Assembly: GCF_030815485.1 (NCBI RefSeq)
Contig: NZ_JAUSWV010000002.1
Coordinates: 4,092,001-4,156,000, forward strand
Direction of reading: 5' to 3'
From: Streptomyces rishiriensis
GTDB taxonomy: Bacteria; Actinomycetota; Actinomycetes; Streptomycetales; Streptomycetaceae
Length of the DNA: 64,000 nucleotides
This document shows positions 51,393 through 60,003 of the stretch, one piece after another (positions within the stretch are counted from its first letter, which is position 1; each line of letters starts with the position of its first letter). Made by a program: the position numbers and the translations under genes. The notes below the pieces were generated by a model. It was given only the letters and a program-made list of their open reading frames with translations, made no database searches and had not been told where the DNA came from.

Positions 51393-53354
51393 TCAGCGGC
51401 CGATCTCCACCCGCTCGGACTCGCTCACCTGGTCGGTCTCCGACACCCGCACGGTCACCTTCATCTCCCAGGCGCCGGGCAGCGGCAGGTTGACCGCGTC
51501 GGCGGCCCAGTAGCCGCCCCGGTCGCCGACCTTGGCGTCGAGGGGGCCGATGTCCTGGCCGGGCAGGCTGAAGGAGACGCGCAGCTCGGGAATGCTCACG
51601 AAGCCGCCGTCGGGGCCGTAGACCACGGCCTGGAGGCCGTTGTCGCCGACCCGGCCCGGATCGAGGGTGACCTGCACCTTGCCGCTGACGCCGCGGACAC
51701 CGGGCGCCCCGGAGCCGATGACGAACGGAATGGTGGTCACCGAGGCCACGGGCAGCCCGGCGGACTGTTCCGCCGTCGCCGCCTCGGCCGCCGCCCGTCC
51801 CGGCAGGGTGCCCGTCAGGACGGTGGTGAAGACGAGGACGACGACGGAGACGACGACCTCGGCCAGCACGGAGCGGCGCAACGCCCGGCGCTGGGCGTCC
51901 TCGGCCGGCGTGAGGGCCCCGAGAGCCGGCGGCCGGGGCTTCTCGGACGGCGGCGGGCCGCCCGCCGGGGCGTCGGCCGTACCGGCCGCCCGGCCGACCG
52001 GCCGACCGTCCGCCGCGCCTTCGGCCCGGCCGCCCACCGTCTCCGGTACCCGGGCCTCGCGCTCCTCGCGCACCTCGACAGCCTCCACCGTCACGTTCCT
52101 CGCCGTCCTCTCCCTTGTCACCGTCCGTCGCGACCGGGCCCCCGCGATCAGCAGCAGCGTCACCGCGGCCAGCTTGGCCAGCAGGATCCGCCCGTACGTC
52201 GTGTCGGTCAGCGCGGACACCGAGCCGAGGCCACGCCAGGACTGGTACACGCCCGTCACCACCAGGACGCTCACCGAGAGCCCCGCCAGCTGCGAGAAGC
52301 GGCCGACCACCCGCGACGGGACGGACGCGCGGTAGAACAAGGTGAGCAGGGCCGCCAGGCCGCCCAGCCACACCGCCATCGCCAGCAGGTGCAGCACCGT
52401 GGACGTCATCGCCGCCGGGACCTGGATGCCGGCCGACGCGTGTTCGGCGGCGGCCCAGGTCAGTGCCAGGCACCCGGCCAGCGCGGCGCCGGTCAGCAGC
52501 GCCGCGCGGGACGGCCGTTCCCCCTCCCGGAGGGCCTTGCGCCGCCACAGCAGAACGGCCGCGACCGCCGCGAGCAGCACGAGGCGCGCCACCAGGGCCA
52601 GTCCCGGCCGGGTGCCCAGCGTGCGGGCGAGACCCGAGGGGTCCAGCGCCTGCGTGGGGCCGGTGCCGCTCTCGTAGGGGCCGCGGAGCAGCAGCAGGAA
52701 CACCGTGGACCCGGCGAGCGCCCACCAGCCGGCCAGCAGCAGCCTGCGCAGCGGCCGGACGTCCGGGGGGCGGCAGACGGCGATGAAGGCGGCCGTGCCG
52801 ATGAGGAGCGCCGCGGCGACGTACGCGAGGCAGCGGCCGATGTTGAAGAGGCCTCCGGTGGCCGGGTTCTCCACGGAGGTGCTGGGCAGAGCCGGTGGGG
52901 TCGCGGACGGCGTGCCCACCGAGAAGGTGAAGGCTCCGGCGATCGGATGGCTGTCCTCCGACACCACGCGCCAGGCCACCGTGAAGGTGCCGGTGCCGAG
53001 CTTCGCGGGGAGCTTGATCCGGGCGGTGTCGGCGCGGCCGTCCGCGTGGCCCGCCTCGCCCGTGTCGACCCGTCGGTTGTCGGGGTCGAAGACGCGGAAG
53101 GAGTCGTCGAGCAGACCTACGGACTCGGTGAAGGTGAGGGTGATGGCGCCGGGGGCCGTCTTGACGACGCTTCCGTCCGCCGGGTCGGCACCGCGGAGAG
53201 CCGCGTGCGCGGAGGCCGGTCCGCCGCCGAGGAGGAGCAGGACCAGCACGGTGCCCAGCAGCACCAGCCCTTGAAGTCCCCTGCGGCCGCCGTCGTGTCC
53301 CCGGCCGCCGGGTCGCCCGCCGCCGTGTCGTCCGCCATCTCGCCCTTCGCCCAC
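51393..53354 (-). CDS. CopC-CopD copper resistance fusion protein
   Basis: A 653-residue protein from GTG 53354 with GGAG seven bases upstream. Signal peptide ends near ASAHAALRGADP, leaving the N-terminal copper-binding His of CopC. The CopC domain (about 45-160; SEDSHPIAGAFTFSVG holds further His) is followed by eight or nine membrane helices of CopD (about 185-420). A Pro-rich charged linker and a C-terminal extracytoplasmic beta domain (about 540-653) follow. Known CopCD proteins import or buffer copper, in Streptomyces for copper-dependent development. Confidence 0.88.
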   Translation of the reverse strand: MGEGRDGGRHGGGRPGGRGHDGGRRGLQGLVLLGTVLVLLLLGGGPASAHAALRGADPADGSVVKTAPGAITLTFTESVGLLDDSFRVFDPDNRRVDTGEAGHADGRADTARIKLPAKLGTGTFTVAWRVVSEDSHPIAGAFTFSVGTPSATPPALPSTSVENPATGGLFNIGRCLAYVAAALLIGTAAFIAVCRPPDVRPLRRLLLAGWWALAGSTVFLLLLRGPYESGTGPTQALDPSGLARTLGTRPGLALVARLVLLAAVAAVLLWRRKALREGERPSRAALLTGAALAGCLALTWAAAEHASAGIQVPAAMTSTVLHLLAMAVWLGGLAALLTLFYRASVPSRVVGRFSQLAGLSVSVLVVTGVYQSWRGLGSVSALTDTTYGRILLAKLAAVTLLLIAGARSRRTVTRERTARNVTVEAVEVREEREARVPETVGGRAEGAADGRPVGRAAGTADAPAGGPPPSEKPRPPALGALTPAEDAQRRALRRSVLAEVVVSVVVLVFTTVLTGTLPGRAAAEAATAEQSAGLPVASVTTIPFVIGSGAPGVRGVSGKVQVTLDPGRVGDNGLQAVVYGPDGGFVSIPELRVSFSLPGQDIGPLDAKVGDRGGYWAADAVNLPLPGAWEMKVTVRVSETDQVSESERVEIGR

Positions 53355-53428
53355 GTCACCGCTCCGCCTTGCCTGAGACCCGACACTCGTGTGCTCGGAG
53401 ATACGTACGCATGCACGGGGCATCCGGT

Positions 53429-54193
53429 TCACCACGTCGGCCGCGCCGACACCCCGCCGTCCACCACCAGGTCGTGCCCGGTGATCCAGGACGCGAGCGG
53501 CGAGGCCAGGAAGACGCAGGCGTCACCGACGTCCTCGGGGCGGCCCAGCCGGCCGACCGCGACCGCCTCCCGCCACCGCCGCACGCCCTCGGGCCACGCC
53601 TCGGCCAGCCCCTCCCGGTCGATCAGCCCGGGCGAGACCGTGTTCACGCGGATGCCGGACGGCCCGTACTCCTGTGCCGCCGCCCGCGCGTGCATCACGA
53701 CGGCGGCCTTGGAGGCGGCGTAATGGGCGTGCCCGGGAGCCGGCCTCGCCGCCTCGACGGAGGCGATGTGCGTGATGCTGCCCCCGCGCTCCCGCATGAC
53801 CTCCGCCGCCGCCTGCGTGCAGGCGAAGACGCTGGTCAGGTTGGTGTCCACGACGGCCCGCCAGTCGGCCGCCGACATCCCTGGCAGGCCCTGCACCGGC
53901 TGTACGCCCGCGTTGTTGACCAGCGCGTCGAGCCGCCCGCCGCCCCATTCGGCGGCCCGGGCCACCACCTCGCGGCACTCGTCCTCGACGGTCAGGTCGG
54001 CACCGGCCAGCACGACGGCCCGCGCGCCGGCCTCGCCGGCGATCTCCTCGGCGAGCGCGTGAGCCGCCTCGGTCCCCGTGCGGCAGTGCAGCGCCACCGC
54101 CGCCCCTTCCTGGGCGAACCGCAGCGCGATGCCGCGCCCGATCCCGCCGCCCGCACCCGTGATCAGGGCCACCCGGCCCGCCAGCATCGTCAT
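53429..54193 (-). CDS. Short-chain dehydrogenase/reductase
   Basis: A 254-residue classical SDR. Start ATG 54193 overlaps the cupin stop as ATGA. Cofactor loop TGAGGGIG at 12-19, NNAG at about 82-85, catalytic Ser in IASVEA and YAASK. SPGLIDREGL and the GHDLVVDGGV ending are typical of 3-oxoacyl-ACP reductase-like SDRs. Last gene of the iron-linked operon. Confidence 0.9.
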   Translation of the reverse strand: MTMLAGRVALITGAGGGIGRGIALRFAQEGAAVALHCRTGTEAAHALAEEIAGEAGARAVVLAGADLTVEDECREVVARAAEWGGGRLDALVNNAGVQPVQGLPGMSAADWRAVVDTNLTSVFACTQAAAEVMRERGGSITHIASVEAARPAPGHAHYAASKAAVVMHARAAAQEYGPSGIRVNTVSPGLIDREGLAEAWPEGVRRWREAVAVGRLGRPEDVGDACVFLASPLASWITGHDLVVDGGVSARPTW

Positions 54194-54690
54194 GGACGGC
54201 ACAGTTCCGCGATGAGGGCGGCCCGGTCCGGGTGCCGCGCCGTGAGGGCGGCCGCGTCACCGTGTTCGTAGTCCCCGTAGGTGAAGCCGGGGGCCATCGT
54301 GCAGCCGAAGAAGGTCCAGGCGCCCCCGGCGGCCACCCGCGCGCCCATCCAGGTGCGTGCCGGCACGGTGAGCTGCGGCTGCTGTCCGCCGAGGAGGTCC
54401 GGGCCGAGCACCGCCGTACGGGAGGTCCCGTCGGGGGCGAGGAGCAGCAGCGTGAGCGGGTCGCCGAGGTAGAAGTGCCAGACCTCGTCGGTGGGCAGGC
54501 GGTGCAGGGCCGAGAAGTCTTCGGCGGTGAGCAGCGCGACGATCGCGGAGCCCGCGGGCCGGCCGTCCGGCCCCTCCGGACCCGCCCAGGTACGGCGGAA
54601 CAGGCCTCCCTCGCGGGGGATCGGCTCCAGGCCGTAATGGGCGACGAGGTCTTCGGGGGTGAGCGGGTCTGCTTCCGCCGGGTCTGTCAC
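54190..54690 (-). CDS. Cupin domain protein (DUF985)
   Basis: A 166-residue cupin beta-barrel from GTG 54690, which overlaps the GNAT stop as GTGA. LVAHYGLEPIPREGGLFRRT, AIVALLTAEDFSALHRLPTDE, VWHFYLGDPLTLLLL, and CTMAPGFTYGDYEHGD are the DUF985 blocks. Metal ligands are likely but function is not known. Third gene of the acylase operon. Confidence 0.87.
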   Translation of the reverse strand: MTDPAEADPLTPEDLVAHYGLEPIPREGGLFRRTWAGPEGPDGRPAGSAIVALLTAEDFSALHRLPTDEVWHFYLGDPLTLLLLAPDGTSRTAVLGPDLLGGQQPQLTVPARTWMGARVAAGGAWTFFGCTMAPGFTYGDYEHGDAAALTARHPDRAALIAELCRP

Positions 54691-55433
54691 CCGGGGAACG
54701 CTACCTCCCGGCGCAGAAACGCCAGTTGGGCCTTCTTCTCCGGCAGGTACACGTCCGGCAGGTCGATCTCGGGCAGCGTGACGACCGGCCCCGCCTCGAA
54801 GCCCTGCCGGAAGAAGCGGGCGACCGCCTTCTCGTTGCGCACATCGGGGTCCACCACGACGCGCGGCCGGTCCAGGCCGACCAGCACGTACGACGCGAAC
54901 ACCCCCAGCAGCGCCGCCGACCAGCCCGGCCGCGCCCCTCGCCCGCCGGCCGGCGCGATCAGCAGGTGGACGCCGATGTCCCCGGGCTCGACCGGGTAGC
55001 ACTCGCCGACCCGGTCCTCGGCCGGCTCGTAGGTCTGCAGGAGGGCGACCGGTTCGCCGTCCAGCTCGGTCAGGAAGGCGTGATGCGTGTCGAGGCCGGC
55101 CATGTGGGCGTAGATCTCGGCCACCTGCTCCCGCGTCAGGCCGTTCATGCCCCAGAACACGGCCCGCTCCTCGCTCACCCAGCCGTGGACGACGTCCGCG
55201 TCGCCCTCGGCGTCGAGCGGGCGGATGACGACGGTCCCGAACCCGTCGACCACCTGCTCGTGCACGGGGACACCCCGGCTGCCCAGGCTGGCCCTGACGC
55301 CTCCGCTGCCTCCGTCGCCTCGGCTGTTCTCACGGTCCTGGCCGTCCTGGCCGTCCTGGCGGTCCTGGCCGTCTCGGCGGTCCCGGGTGTCCCGGGTGTC
55401 CCGGGGGTTCCGGCGGTTCTGGGGGTCACTCAT
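54687..55433 (-). CDS. Siderophore-type GNAT N-acyltransferase with repetitive N-terminus
   Basis: A 248-residue protein. Residues 4-34 are triplet repeats of the x-R/Q-D kind, encoded by 9-bp DNA repeats. The rest matches the IucB/MbtK/RhbD acyl-CoA N-acyltransferase family used in hydroxamate siderophores: VVIRPLDAEGDADVVHGWVS, YPVEPGDIGVHLLIAPAG, VVVDPDVRNEKAVARFFRQ with the CoA loop. It overlaps the acylase gene by eight bases and so is coupled to it under the iron box. Confidence 0.9.
   Translation of the reverse strand: MSDPQNRRNPRDTRDTRDRRDGQDRQDGQDGQDRENSRGDGGSGGVRASLGSRGVPVHEQVVDGFGTVVIRPLDAEGDADVVHGWVSEERAVFWGMNGLTREQVAEIYAHMAGLDTHHAFLTELDGEPVALLQTYEPAEDRVGECYPVEPGDIGVHLLIAPAGGRGARPGWSAALLGVFASYVLVGLDRPRVVVDPDVRNEKAVARFFRQGFEAGPVVTLPEIDLPDVYLPEKKAQLAFLRREVAFPG
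55334..55423 (-). repeat. Ten 9-bp tandem repeats in the GNAT gene
   Basis: Ten units of GGTCCTGGC-like sequence (plus strand). They keep frame whatever the copy number and encode the N-terminal tripeptide repeats. Copy number could vary between strains without a frameshift. Confidence 0.85.
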
Positions 55434-57492
55434 CGTCGCTCTCCTTCTTCAGCTGTGCCCAGTCGGTGACGACCGGGACCAGTTCGCCCTTGAGCCACAG
55501 GGGGAGCTGGTCGTGGTGGTGGGGATGGCCGGGGAGGCCGGAAGCGCCGTACGGAACGACCCACAGACTGTCCTCGCGGCGGGCCAGGTCCCACACGTAG
55601 CGGGCGGCCGGGCCACGCGCGGCCAGGTCGGTCCACCCGGGCACGGCCGAGGTGCACAGCACGCAGTCGTGGTCGCCGGAGAGGGCCGGGGCCTGCCGCC
55701 CGGGGTCGGGCAGCGCCTGCCAGGGGGCCAGGCGGTGGGTGTCGCCCCACCGGGCGGCGGGCCGGCCGGCGACCTCCTCGACGGCCTCCCGTACGAGTGC
55801 CGCCCGGTCGATGCCGTACAGCTCCTCGGCGCGCAGGAGGTGTTCGAGGGCGAAGCCGACGCGCGGGAGGAGGGCCAGCCAGGGGAGGAAGACCTCCGGG
55901 TAGGCGGGCGGGTTCGCGAGGGCCGCGAAGGCCGGGTGGGCGGCGAGACGGCGGACCAGGGCGCTGCGCAGGGCCGCGAACCGTGCCGCGTCCTGGCTGT
56001 CGGCGTCCATCCGGCGGTCCCAGCTCAGCAGCCGCTCGCGCAGCTCGGCGGCCGGGCCGGTCAGGTCGTCGAGGGCGGACAGCCGGTCCAGCAGGGGCGC
56101 GGCGGAGGCCAGACGGGTGTCGGTGTGGATGGCCGGCATGTCGGACGCCGACCACTGCCTGCGCTCCCCGAGCAGGGCCCGGATGCGGTCGGCGCGGTGC
56201 GGCGGGGCGAACTCGACGCCCAGCCGCGCGGCGGGGCCCCGCTGGTTGGCCATCACCGCGACGCCGTCGGACAGTCCCGCGCGGGGCATCTCGCGCCAGC
56301 CGGTCCACTCGTGGCCGGGCTCCCAGGCGGTCGCCAGCCGGACGCCGTTCGCCTCGGCGCGCAGCGGCACCCGGCCCGCGACCCGGTGCAGCAGGCCGCC
56401 CTCGGTGTCGGCGGCCTGGACGACGTCGACGGGCTCGACCCAGAGGTCGAAGGCGCGGTCCACGTCGGCGACCCGGCGGGCCCGGAGCAGCGGCAGGAGC
56501 GCCTGGAAGCCCAGGTCGGCGGTGACGCGGGGCGGGTGGCGCAGGGTCAGCGCGAGCGGGGTGCCGTCGTCGAGGCCTTCCGGACCGCCCGCGATCACCG
56601 GTCCCCGCTCGGTCTCCAGCACCTCCACCTCGACGGTCTCCTCGCCCGCCACCCGTACGAGTTCGGTGTGCCGGGCGACCCGCCGCCAGGTGCCGTCCGG
56701 GCCGAGCGCCTCGACTCCCGCACCGGTGCGGCGCAGCCGTTCGCGGTAGAGGTCCTGGTAGTCGGCCATGGCGTTGGTGATGGCCCAGGCGACCGTGCCG
56801 GTGTGGCCGAAGTGGGCGATGCCGGGGACGCCGGGCACGGCCAGCCCGACGACGTCGAACTCGTCGCAGGCCAGACGGATCTGCTGGTAGACGCCGGGGT
56901 CCTCGATGAAGCGGTGCGGATCGCCGGCGATGACCGCCTGCCCGGTGACCGTCCGGGCACCGGCCACCAGCCAGCCGTTGCTGCCGGAGGTGCCGGGCCC
57001 GTCGGTGGCGAACAGGCCGACCGCCTCGGGACCGAGATGCCGGACGGCCTCCTCGCGCCACAGCTTGGCGGGGAACCCGGCGAACAGGATGTGGGTGGCC
57101 AGCCAGACGGCGAGCGGGGTCCACGGTTCCCAGCGGCCGGGGGCGAGTCCGACCCGGGTGAACTCGGGGGCGTCGGCGGCGGCCAGCCCCTCGTTGACCC
57201 CGTCGACGTACGCCCGCACCCAGTCCGCCGTCTCCGCGTCCCGTCTCTCCAGCTCCTCGAAGCAGCGTCTCGCCGTGTCGTCGAGGCGGGCGCGACGCAC
57301 GAAACAGTCCCAGGAGAGGGCTTCGGGGCCGAGGAAGGACGCCGAGGTGCCGCGCGCCCGGTGCCGTTCGACCTCCAGCTGCCAGGCGCGGTCGCGTGCG
57401 GTGACGGATCCCTGGAGGCGGGCGAGGGCGTGGGCGCTGTCGGCACGCAGATGCGGGACGCCCCATGCGTCACGGTAGATCTCGCTGGTCAC
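55426..57492 (-). CDS. Penicillin acylase family Ntn-hydrolase, cytoplasmic
   Basis: A 688-residue protein from GTG 57492. It starts directly with EIYRDAWGVPHLRADS, the beginning of the mature alpha chain, so no signal peptide exists. Self-cleavage would occur before Ser171 in GTSGSNGWLVAG, the N-terminal nucleophile of the beta chain. VPGVPGIAHFGHTGTVAWAI and QRGPAARLGVEFAPPHRADR follow. Family members remove acyl chains from amides, including acyl-homoserine lactones and, for PvdQ, a pyoverdine precursor. Iron-box control and a coupled siderophore acyltransferase suggest a siderophore-like substrate. Confidence 0.9.
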   Translation of the reverse strand: MTSEIYRDAWGVPHLRADSAHALARLQGSVTARDRAWQLEVERHRARGTSASFLGPEALSWDCFVRRARLDDTARRCFEELERRDAETADWVRAYVDGVNEGLAAADAPEFTRVGLAPGRWEPWTPLAVWLATHILFAGFPAKLWREEAVRHLGPEAVGLFATDGPGTSGSNGWLVAGARTVTGQAVIAGDPHRFIEDPGVYQQIRLACDEFDVVGLAVPGVPGIAHFGHTGTVAWAITNAMADYQDLYRERLRRTGAGVEALGPDGTWRRVARHTELVRVAGEETVEVEVLETERGPVIAGGPEGLDDGTPLALTLRHPPRVTADLGFQALLPLLRARRVADVDRAFDLWVEPVDVVQAADTEGGLLHRVAGRVPLRAEANGVRLATAWEPGHEWTGWREMPRAGLSDGVAVMANQRGPAARLGVEFAPPHRADRIRALLGERRQWSASDMPAIHTDTRLASAAPLLDRLSALDDLTGPAAELRERLLSWDRRMDADSQDAARFAALRSALVRRLAAHPAFAALANPPAYPEVFLPWLALLPRVGFALEHLLRAEELYGIDRAALVREAVEEVAGRPAARWGDTHRLAPWQALPDPGRQAPALSGDHDCVLCTSAVPGWTDLAARGPAARYVWDLARREDSLWVVPYGASGLPGHPHHHDQLPLWLKGELVPVVTDWAQLKKESDDE

Positions 57493-57511
57493 CCTCTGGC
57501 CCCTTTTTGCT

Positions 57512-57530
57512 TTAGGTTAGGCTTGCCTAA
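57512..57530. promoter_or_regulatory. Iron box (DmdR1/IdeR operator)
   Basis: TTAGGTTAGGCTTGCCTAA matches the 19-bp actinobacterial iron box TTAGGTTAGGCTNACCTAA at all but one or two positions. It lies 20 bases upstream of the acylase start and 41 bases upstream of the siderophore-interacting gene, so both directions should be repressed by DmdR1-Fe2+. Confidence 0.9.
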
Positions 57531-57570
57531 GTAAGTTGTGTCGAAATCGTACGCGAGGGGTGGCGGGGTC

Positions 57571-58314
57571 ATGGCGCAGGGGCGGGGCTGGGAGGGCACG
57601 GTCCTCAGACTGATGCGGGCGAAGGACTTCACGCTCACGGTCACGGGCGTGGAGGAGGTCACCCGGGAGTACCGCCGGCTGCGTCTCTCGGACGGCGGGC
57701 TGCTCGCCGCCACCGGCGTCCACCCGACGATCTGGATCCGGCTCTGGTTCGAGAACGCGGGCCGGCCGCACCAGCGCGCCTACACCCTGGTCGACCCCGA
57801 CCCGGCGGCCGGCGCCTTCGCCCTGGAGTTCGCGCTGCACGAGGGCGCGGCCAGCGACTGGGCGCGGGCGGCCACGCCCGGCGACACCATCGAGGCGACC
57901 GTCCAGGGCACCGGCTTCGAAGCGCCTTCTCCGGCCCCCTCGCACGTTCTCGTGATCGGCGACCCGGCCTCCCTGCCCGCCATCAACTCCCTGCTCGGCG
58001 AGGGCGAGGGAGCGCTCGGCTCCGCCCCGGCGACCGTCTGGTTCGAGGGCTCGCCCGACGGCCCGGACGGCCTCCCCTTCCGGACCGACCCCGTACGCCA
58101 CGAGATACGGCACGTGCCCCGGGCGGACTCCGGCGCCCACCTCGTCGAGCGGGTGAAGGCCGAGCTGCCCGCCCTGCTGAGGGCCACCCCCGACCCGTAC
58201 GTCTGGATCGCCTGCGACACCCGCACCACCAGGACGCTGTCGGTCTACCTGCGCAAGGAGCTGAGCCTCCCGAAGGAGCGGCTGCACGCGCTGGGGTACT
58301 GGCGCGCGACCTGA
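57571..58314 (+). CDS. Siderophore-interacting protein (FAD ferric-siderophore reductase)
   Basis: A 247-residue flavoprotein of the ViuB/SIP family. ATG 57571 (MAQGRGWEGTVLRLMRAKDF) is preferred to a GTG at 57538 because family members begin here. GVEEVTREYRRLRLSDGG, HQRAYTLVDPDP (FAD-binding RxYT), and HVLVIGDPASLPAINSLL are family blocks; YVWIACDTRTTR is the C-terminal NAD(P)H region. It reduces ferric siderophores in the cytoplasm to release iron. The iron box is just upstream. Confidence 0.93.
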   Translation: MAQGRGWEGTVLRLMRAKDFTLTVTGVEEVTREYRRLRLSDGGLLAATGVHPTIWIRLWFENAGRPHQRAYTLVDPDPAAGAFALEFALHEGAASDWARAATPGDTIEATVQGTGFEAPSPAPSHVLVIGDPASLPAINSLLGEGEGALGSAPATVWFEGSPDGPDGLPFRTDPVRHEIRHVPRADSGAHLVERVKAELPALLRATPDPYVWIACDTRTTRTLSVYLRKELSLPKERLHALGYWRAT

Positions 58315-58338
58315 CGGCCCAGGCGGGATCATCGACGC

Positions 58339-58950
58339 ATGGACGTCATCCTTCACCTCTCGCAGGACCCCGAGGCCGACGAGCTCCTCGGGCGGTCCCC
58401 GCTCGCCGCGCTGGTCGGGATGCTGCTGGACCAGCAGGTTCCGATGGAGTGGGCGTTCAAGGGACCCCGGACGATCGCCGACCGGCTCGGCGCCGACGAC
58501 CTGGACGCGCACGACATCGCCGCCCAGGACCCGGAGGCCTTCGCCGCGCTGCTCTCCGAGAAGCCGGCCGTGCACCGCTACCCCGGCTCCATGGCCAAGC
58601 GCGTCCAACAGCTCTGCCAGTACCTCGTCGAGCACTACGACGGGGACGCCGGTGCCGTCTGGAAGGACGTGAGCAGCGGCAAGGAGCTGCTCGGACGGCT
58701 CCAGGAACTGCCCGGCTTCGGCAGGCAGAAGGCGCAGATCTTCCTCGCGCTGCTGGGCAAGCAGCTCGGGGTGCGGCCCACGGGCTGGCGCGAGGCGGCC
58801 GGCGCCTACGGCGAGCCGGAGTCCTTCCGCTCCGTCGCCGACATCACCGGCCCGGAGTCGCTGACCAAGGTACGGGCGCACAAGCAGGAGATGAAGGCGG
58901 CGGCCAAGGCGGAGAAGGCGAACAAGGCCGACAGGACCGCGAAGCAGTAG
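58339..58950 (+). CDS. HhH-GPD base-excision-repair family protein
   Basis: A 203-residue helical protein. LAALVGMLLDQQVPMEWAFK matches the start of HhH-GPD glycosylases, and LQELPGFGRQKAQIFLALLG is the helix-hairpin-helix. The catalytic Lys/Asp position is not clear to me, and the iron-sulfur Cys cluster is absent. The Lys/Ala-rich end (KAEKANKADRTAKQ) may aid DNA binding. It starts 24 bases after the siderophore-interacting gene. Confidence 0.86.
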   Translation: MDVILHLSQDPEADELLGRSPLAALVGMLLDQQVPMEWAFKGPRTIADRLGADDLDAHDIAAQDPEAFAALLSEKPAVHRYPGSMAKRVQQLCQYLVEHYDGDAGAVWKDVSSGKELLGRLQELPGFGRQKAQIFLALLGKQLGVRPTGWREAAGAYGEPESFRSVADITGPESLTKVRAHKQEMKAAAKAEKANKADRTAKQ

Positions 58951-59481
58951 CCCGACCGGACGGCGAGCCAACCGGACAGCGGCCCGGCCGACCCAGCCGG
59001 ACGGCGAGCCAACCGGACAGCGGCCCGGCCGACCCGACCGGACAGCGAGCCAACCGGACAGCGGCCCGGCCGGACTCCGGCTCGGCCGACCCGAGCGACC
59101 GGCCCACGCCCACCGAGCCCAACCGGGCCGAACCCCATCGGCACGAACCCCACCGAGCCGGGCCCGGCTGGACGCGACCGAGCCGGACTGGACCGAGCCC
59201 CACCGGCCGGATCCGACCGAGCCTGACCGGACCGGGTCGAGCCCCACCGGACCGAGCCCCACCAGACCGAGCCCCACCAGACCGGGCCCCACCGGACCGC
59301 GGGGCCGGATCCGAGCGGGCCGAGCGCTGAACCGGAGCGGGCCGAACCCGACTGAGTCCCACCGGAGAGGACCAAGCCGCGCCCGCTGAGCCCCACCGGG
59401 CCAAACCGGTTGTGCGCCGAACGGGCGGATCCGACCCCCTGCATGCTGAACCCAGGGCGTGTCGGGGGGAGATGACCTCTC
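58951..59481. repeat. Tandem-repeat intergenic region (3 x 41 bp, 4 x 15 bp)
   Basis: 58953-59075 holds three nearly identical 41-bp units containing GCGAGCCAACCGGACAGCGG. 59239-59298 holds four 15-bp units of the GAGCCCCACCGGACC kind. Between and around them run degenerate CCGAGCC/CCGGACC copies. A period of 41 cannot keep a reading frame, so this is non-coding. No gene is supported. Confidence 0.85.
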
Positions 59482-59793
59482 ATGAGCTCCGCAGCACGCC
59501 GCCCCCTCAGCCGCACCTGGCTGCGGACGCTCGCGCTGCTGCTCGCCCTGCTGGTGCCGGGTGCGGCCGCCGAGGTCTCGGCGGCACCCTTCGCCGCCGC
59601 CGAGATCGCCGAGTACGACACGCTCGACACGGCGCTGCGACCGGCCCCCTGCTTTCACCGGCCCGCCGCCCCGCTGCGCCCCGCCGCCCTCCCGGTCGCG
59701 GCGCCCGGCGTCCCGGCCGACGCTCCCCGCCCCGCGCCGCACCGGCCGTCGTACGCCCTGCGCGCCCTGCGCACCGTGGTTCTGCGCTGCTGA
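59482..59793 (+). CDS. Small secreted Pro/Ala-rich protein
   Basis: A 103-residue protein from ATG 59482, with GGGGGAGA about ten bases upstream. SRTWLRTLALLLALLVPGAAAEVSA is a signal peptide (Arg start, Leu core, AXA cleavage), here split in description only. The mature part is about 70 residues, Pro/Ala/Arg-rich with two Cys (one at the very end). No domain recognised. The third-position bias is strong, so it is probably real. Another small gene follows. Confidence 0.65.
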   Translation: MSSAARRPLSRTWLRTLALLLALLVPGAAAEVSAAPFAAAEIAEYDTLDTALRPAPCFHRPAAPLRPAALPVAAPGVPADAPRPAPHRPSYALRALRTVVLRC

Positions 59794-59862
59794 CGGACGC
59801 CGTTCCCAGGCCCACCGGCTGACACGCCACGTTCGCGCGAAGAACATGCGAGGGAAAGAGCC

Positions 59863-59985
59863 ATGCCCACAGACCCGTACGCGATCCTGCGCGCCCTGCT
59901 GCGCGCGGAGGCCACGCGCAGCACACCGAAACCGCAGGTGAAGGAAGCGAAACCGCAGCAGTCCCCGGAGCGCCGGGACCGCTGA
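59863..59985 (+). CDS. Very small protein, 40 residues
   Basis: ATG 59863 has AGGGAAAG upstream. It reads MPTDPYAILRALLRAEATRS, then KPQVKEAKPQQSPERRDR, an amphipathic helix followed by a charged tail. Codon bias fits. No family is recognised. It lies 70 bases after the small secreted protein, so the two may be co-transcribed. Confidence 0.6.
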   Translation: MPTDPYAILRALLRAEATRSTPKPQVKEAKPQQSPERRDR

Positions 59986-60003
59986 CCGGTCGGCGGGGGC
60001 GGG

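Noticed and set aside
58953..59298. Tandem repeats as a possible CRISPR array
   Set aside because: The units are directly adjacent without unique spacers, and no cas gene is present.
58806..59630. Minus-strand frame encoding Trp-Gly-Ser repeats
   Set aside because: It overlaps the end of the HhH gene and the tandem arrays; the 41-bp period breaks frame, and no start site with a ribosome site is seen.
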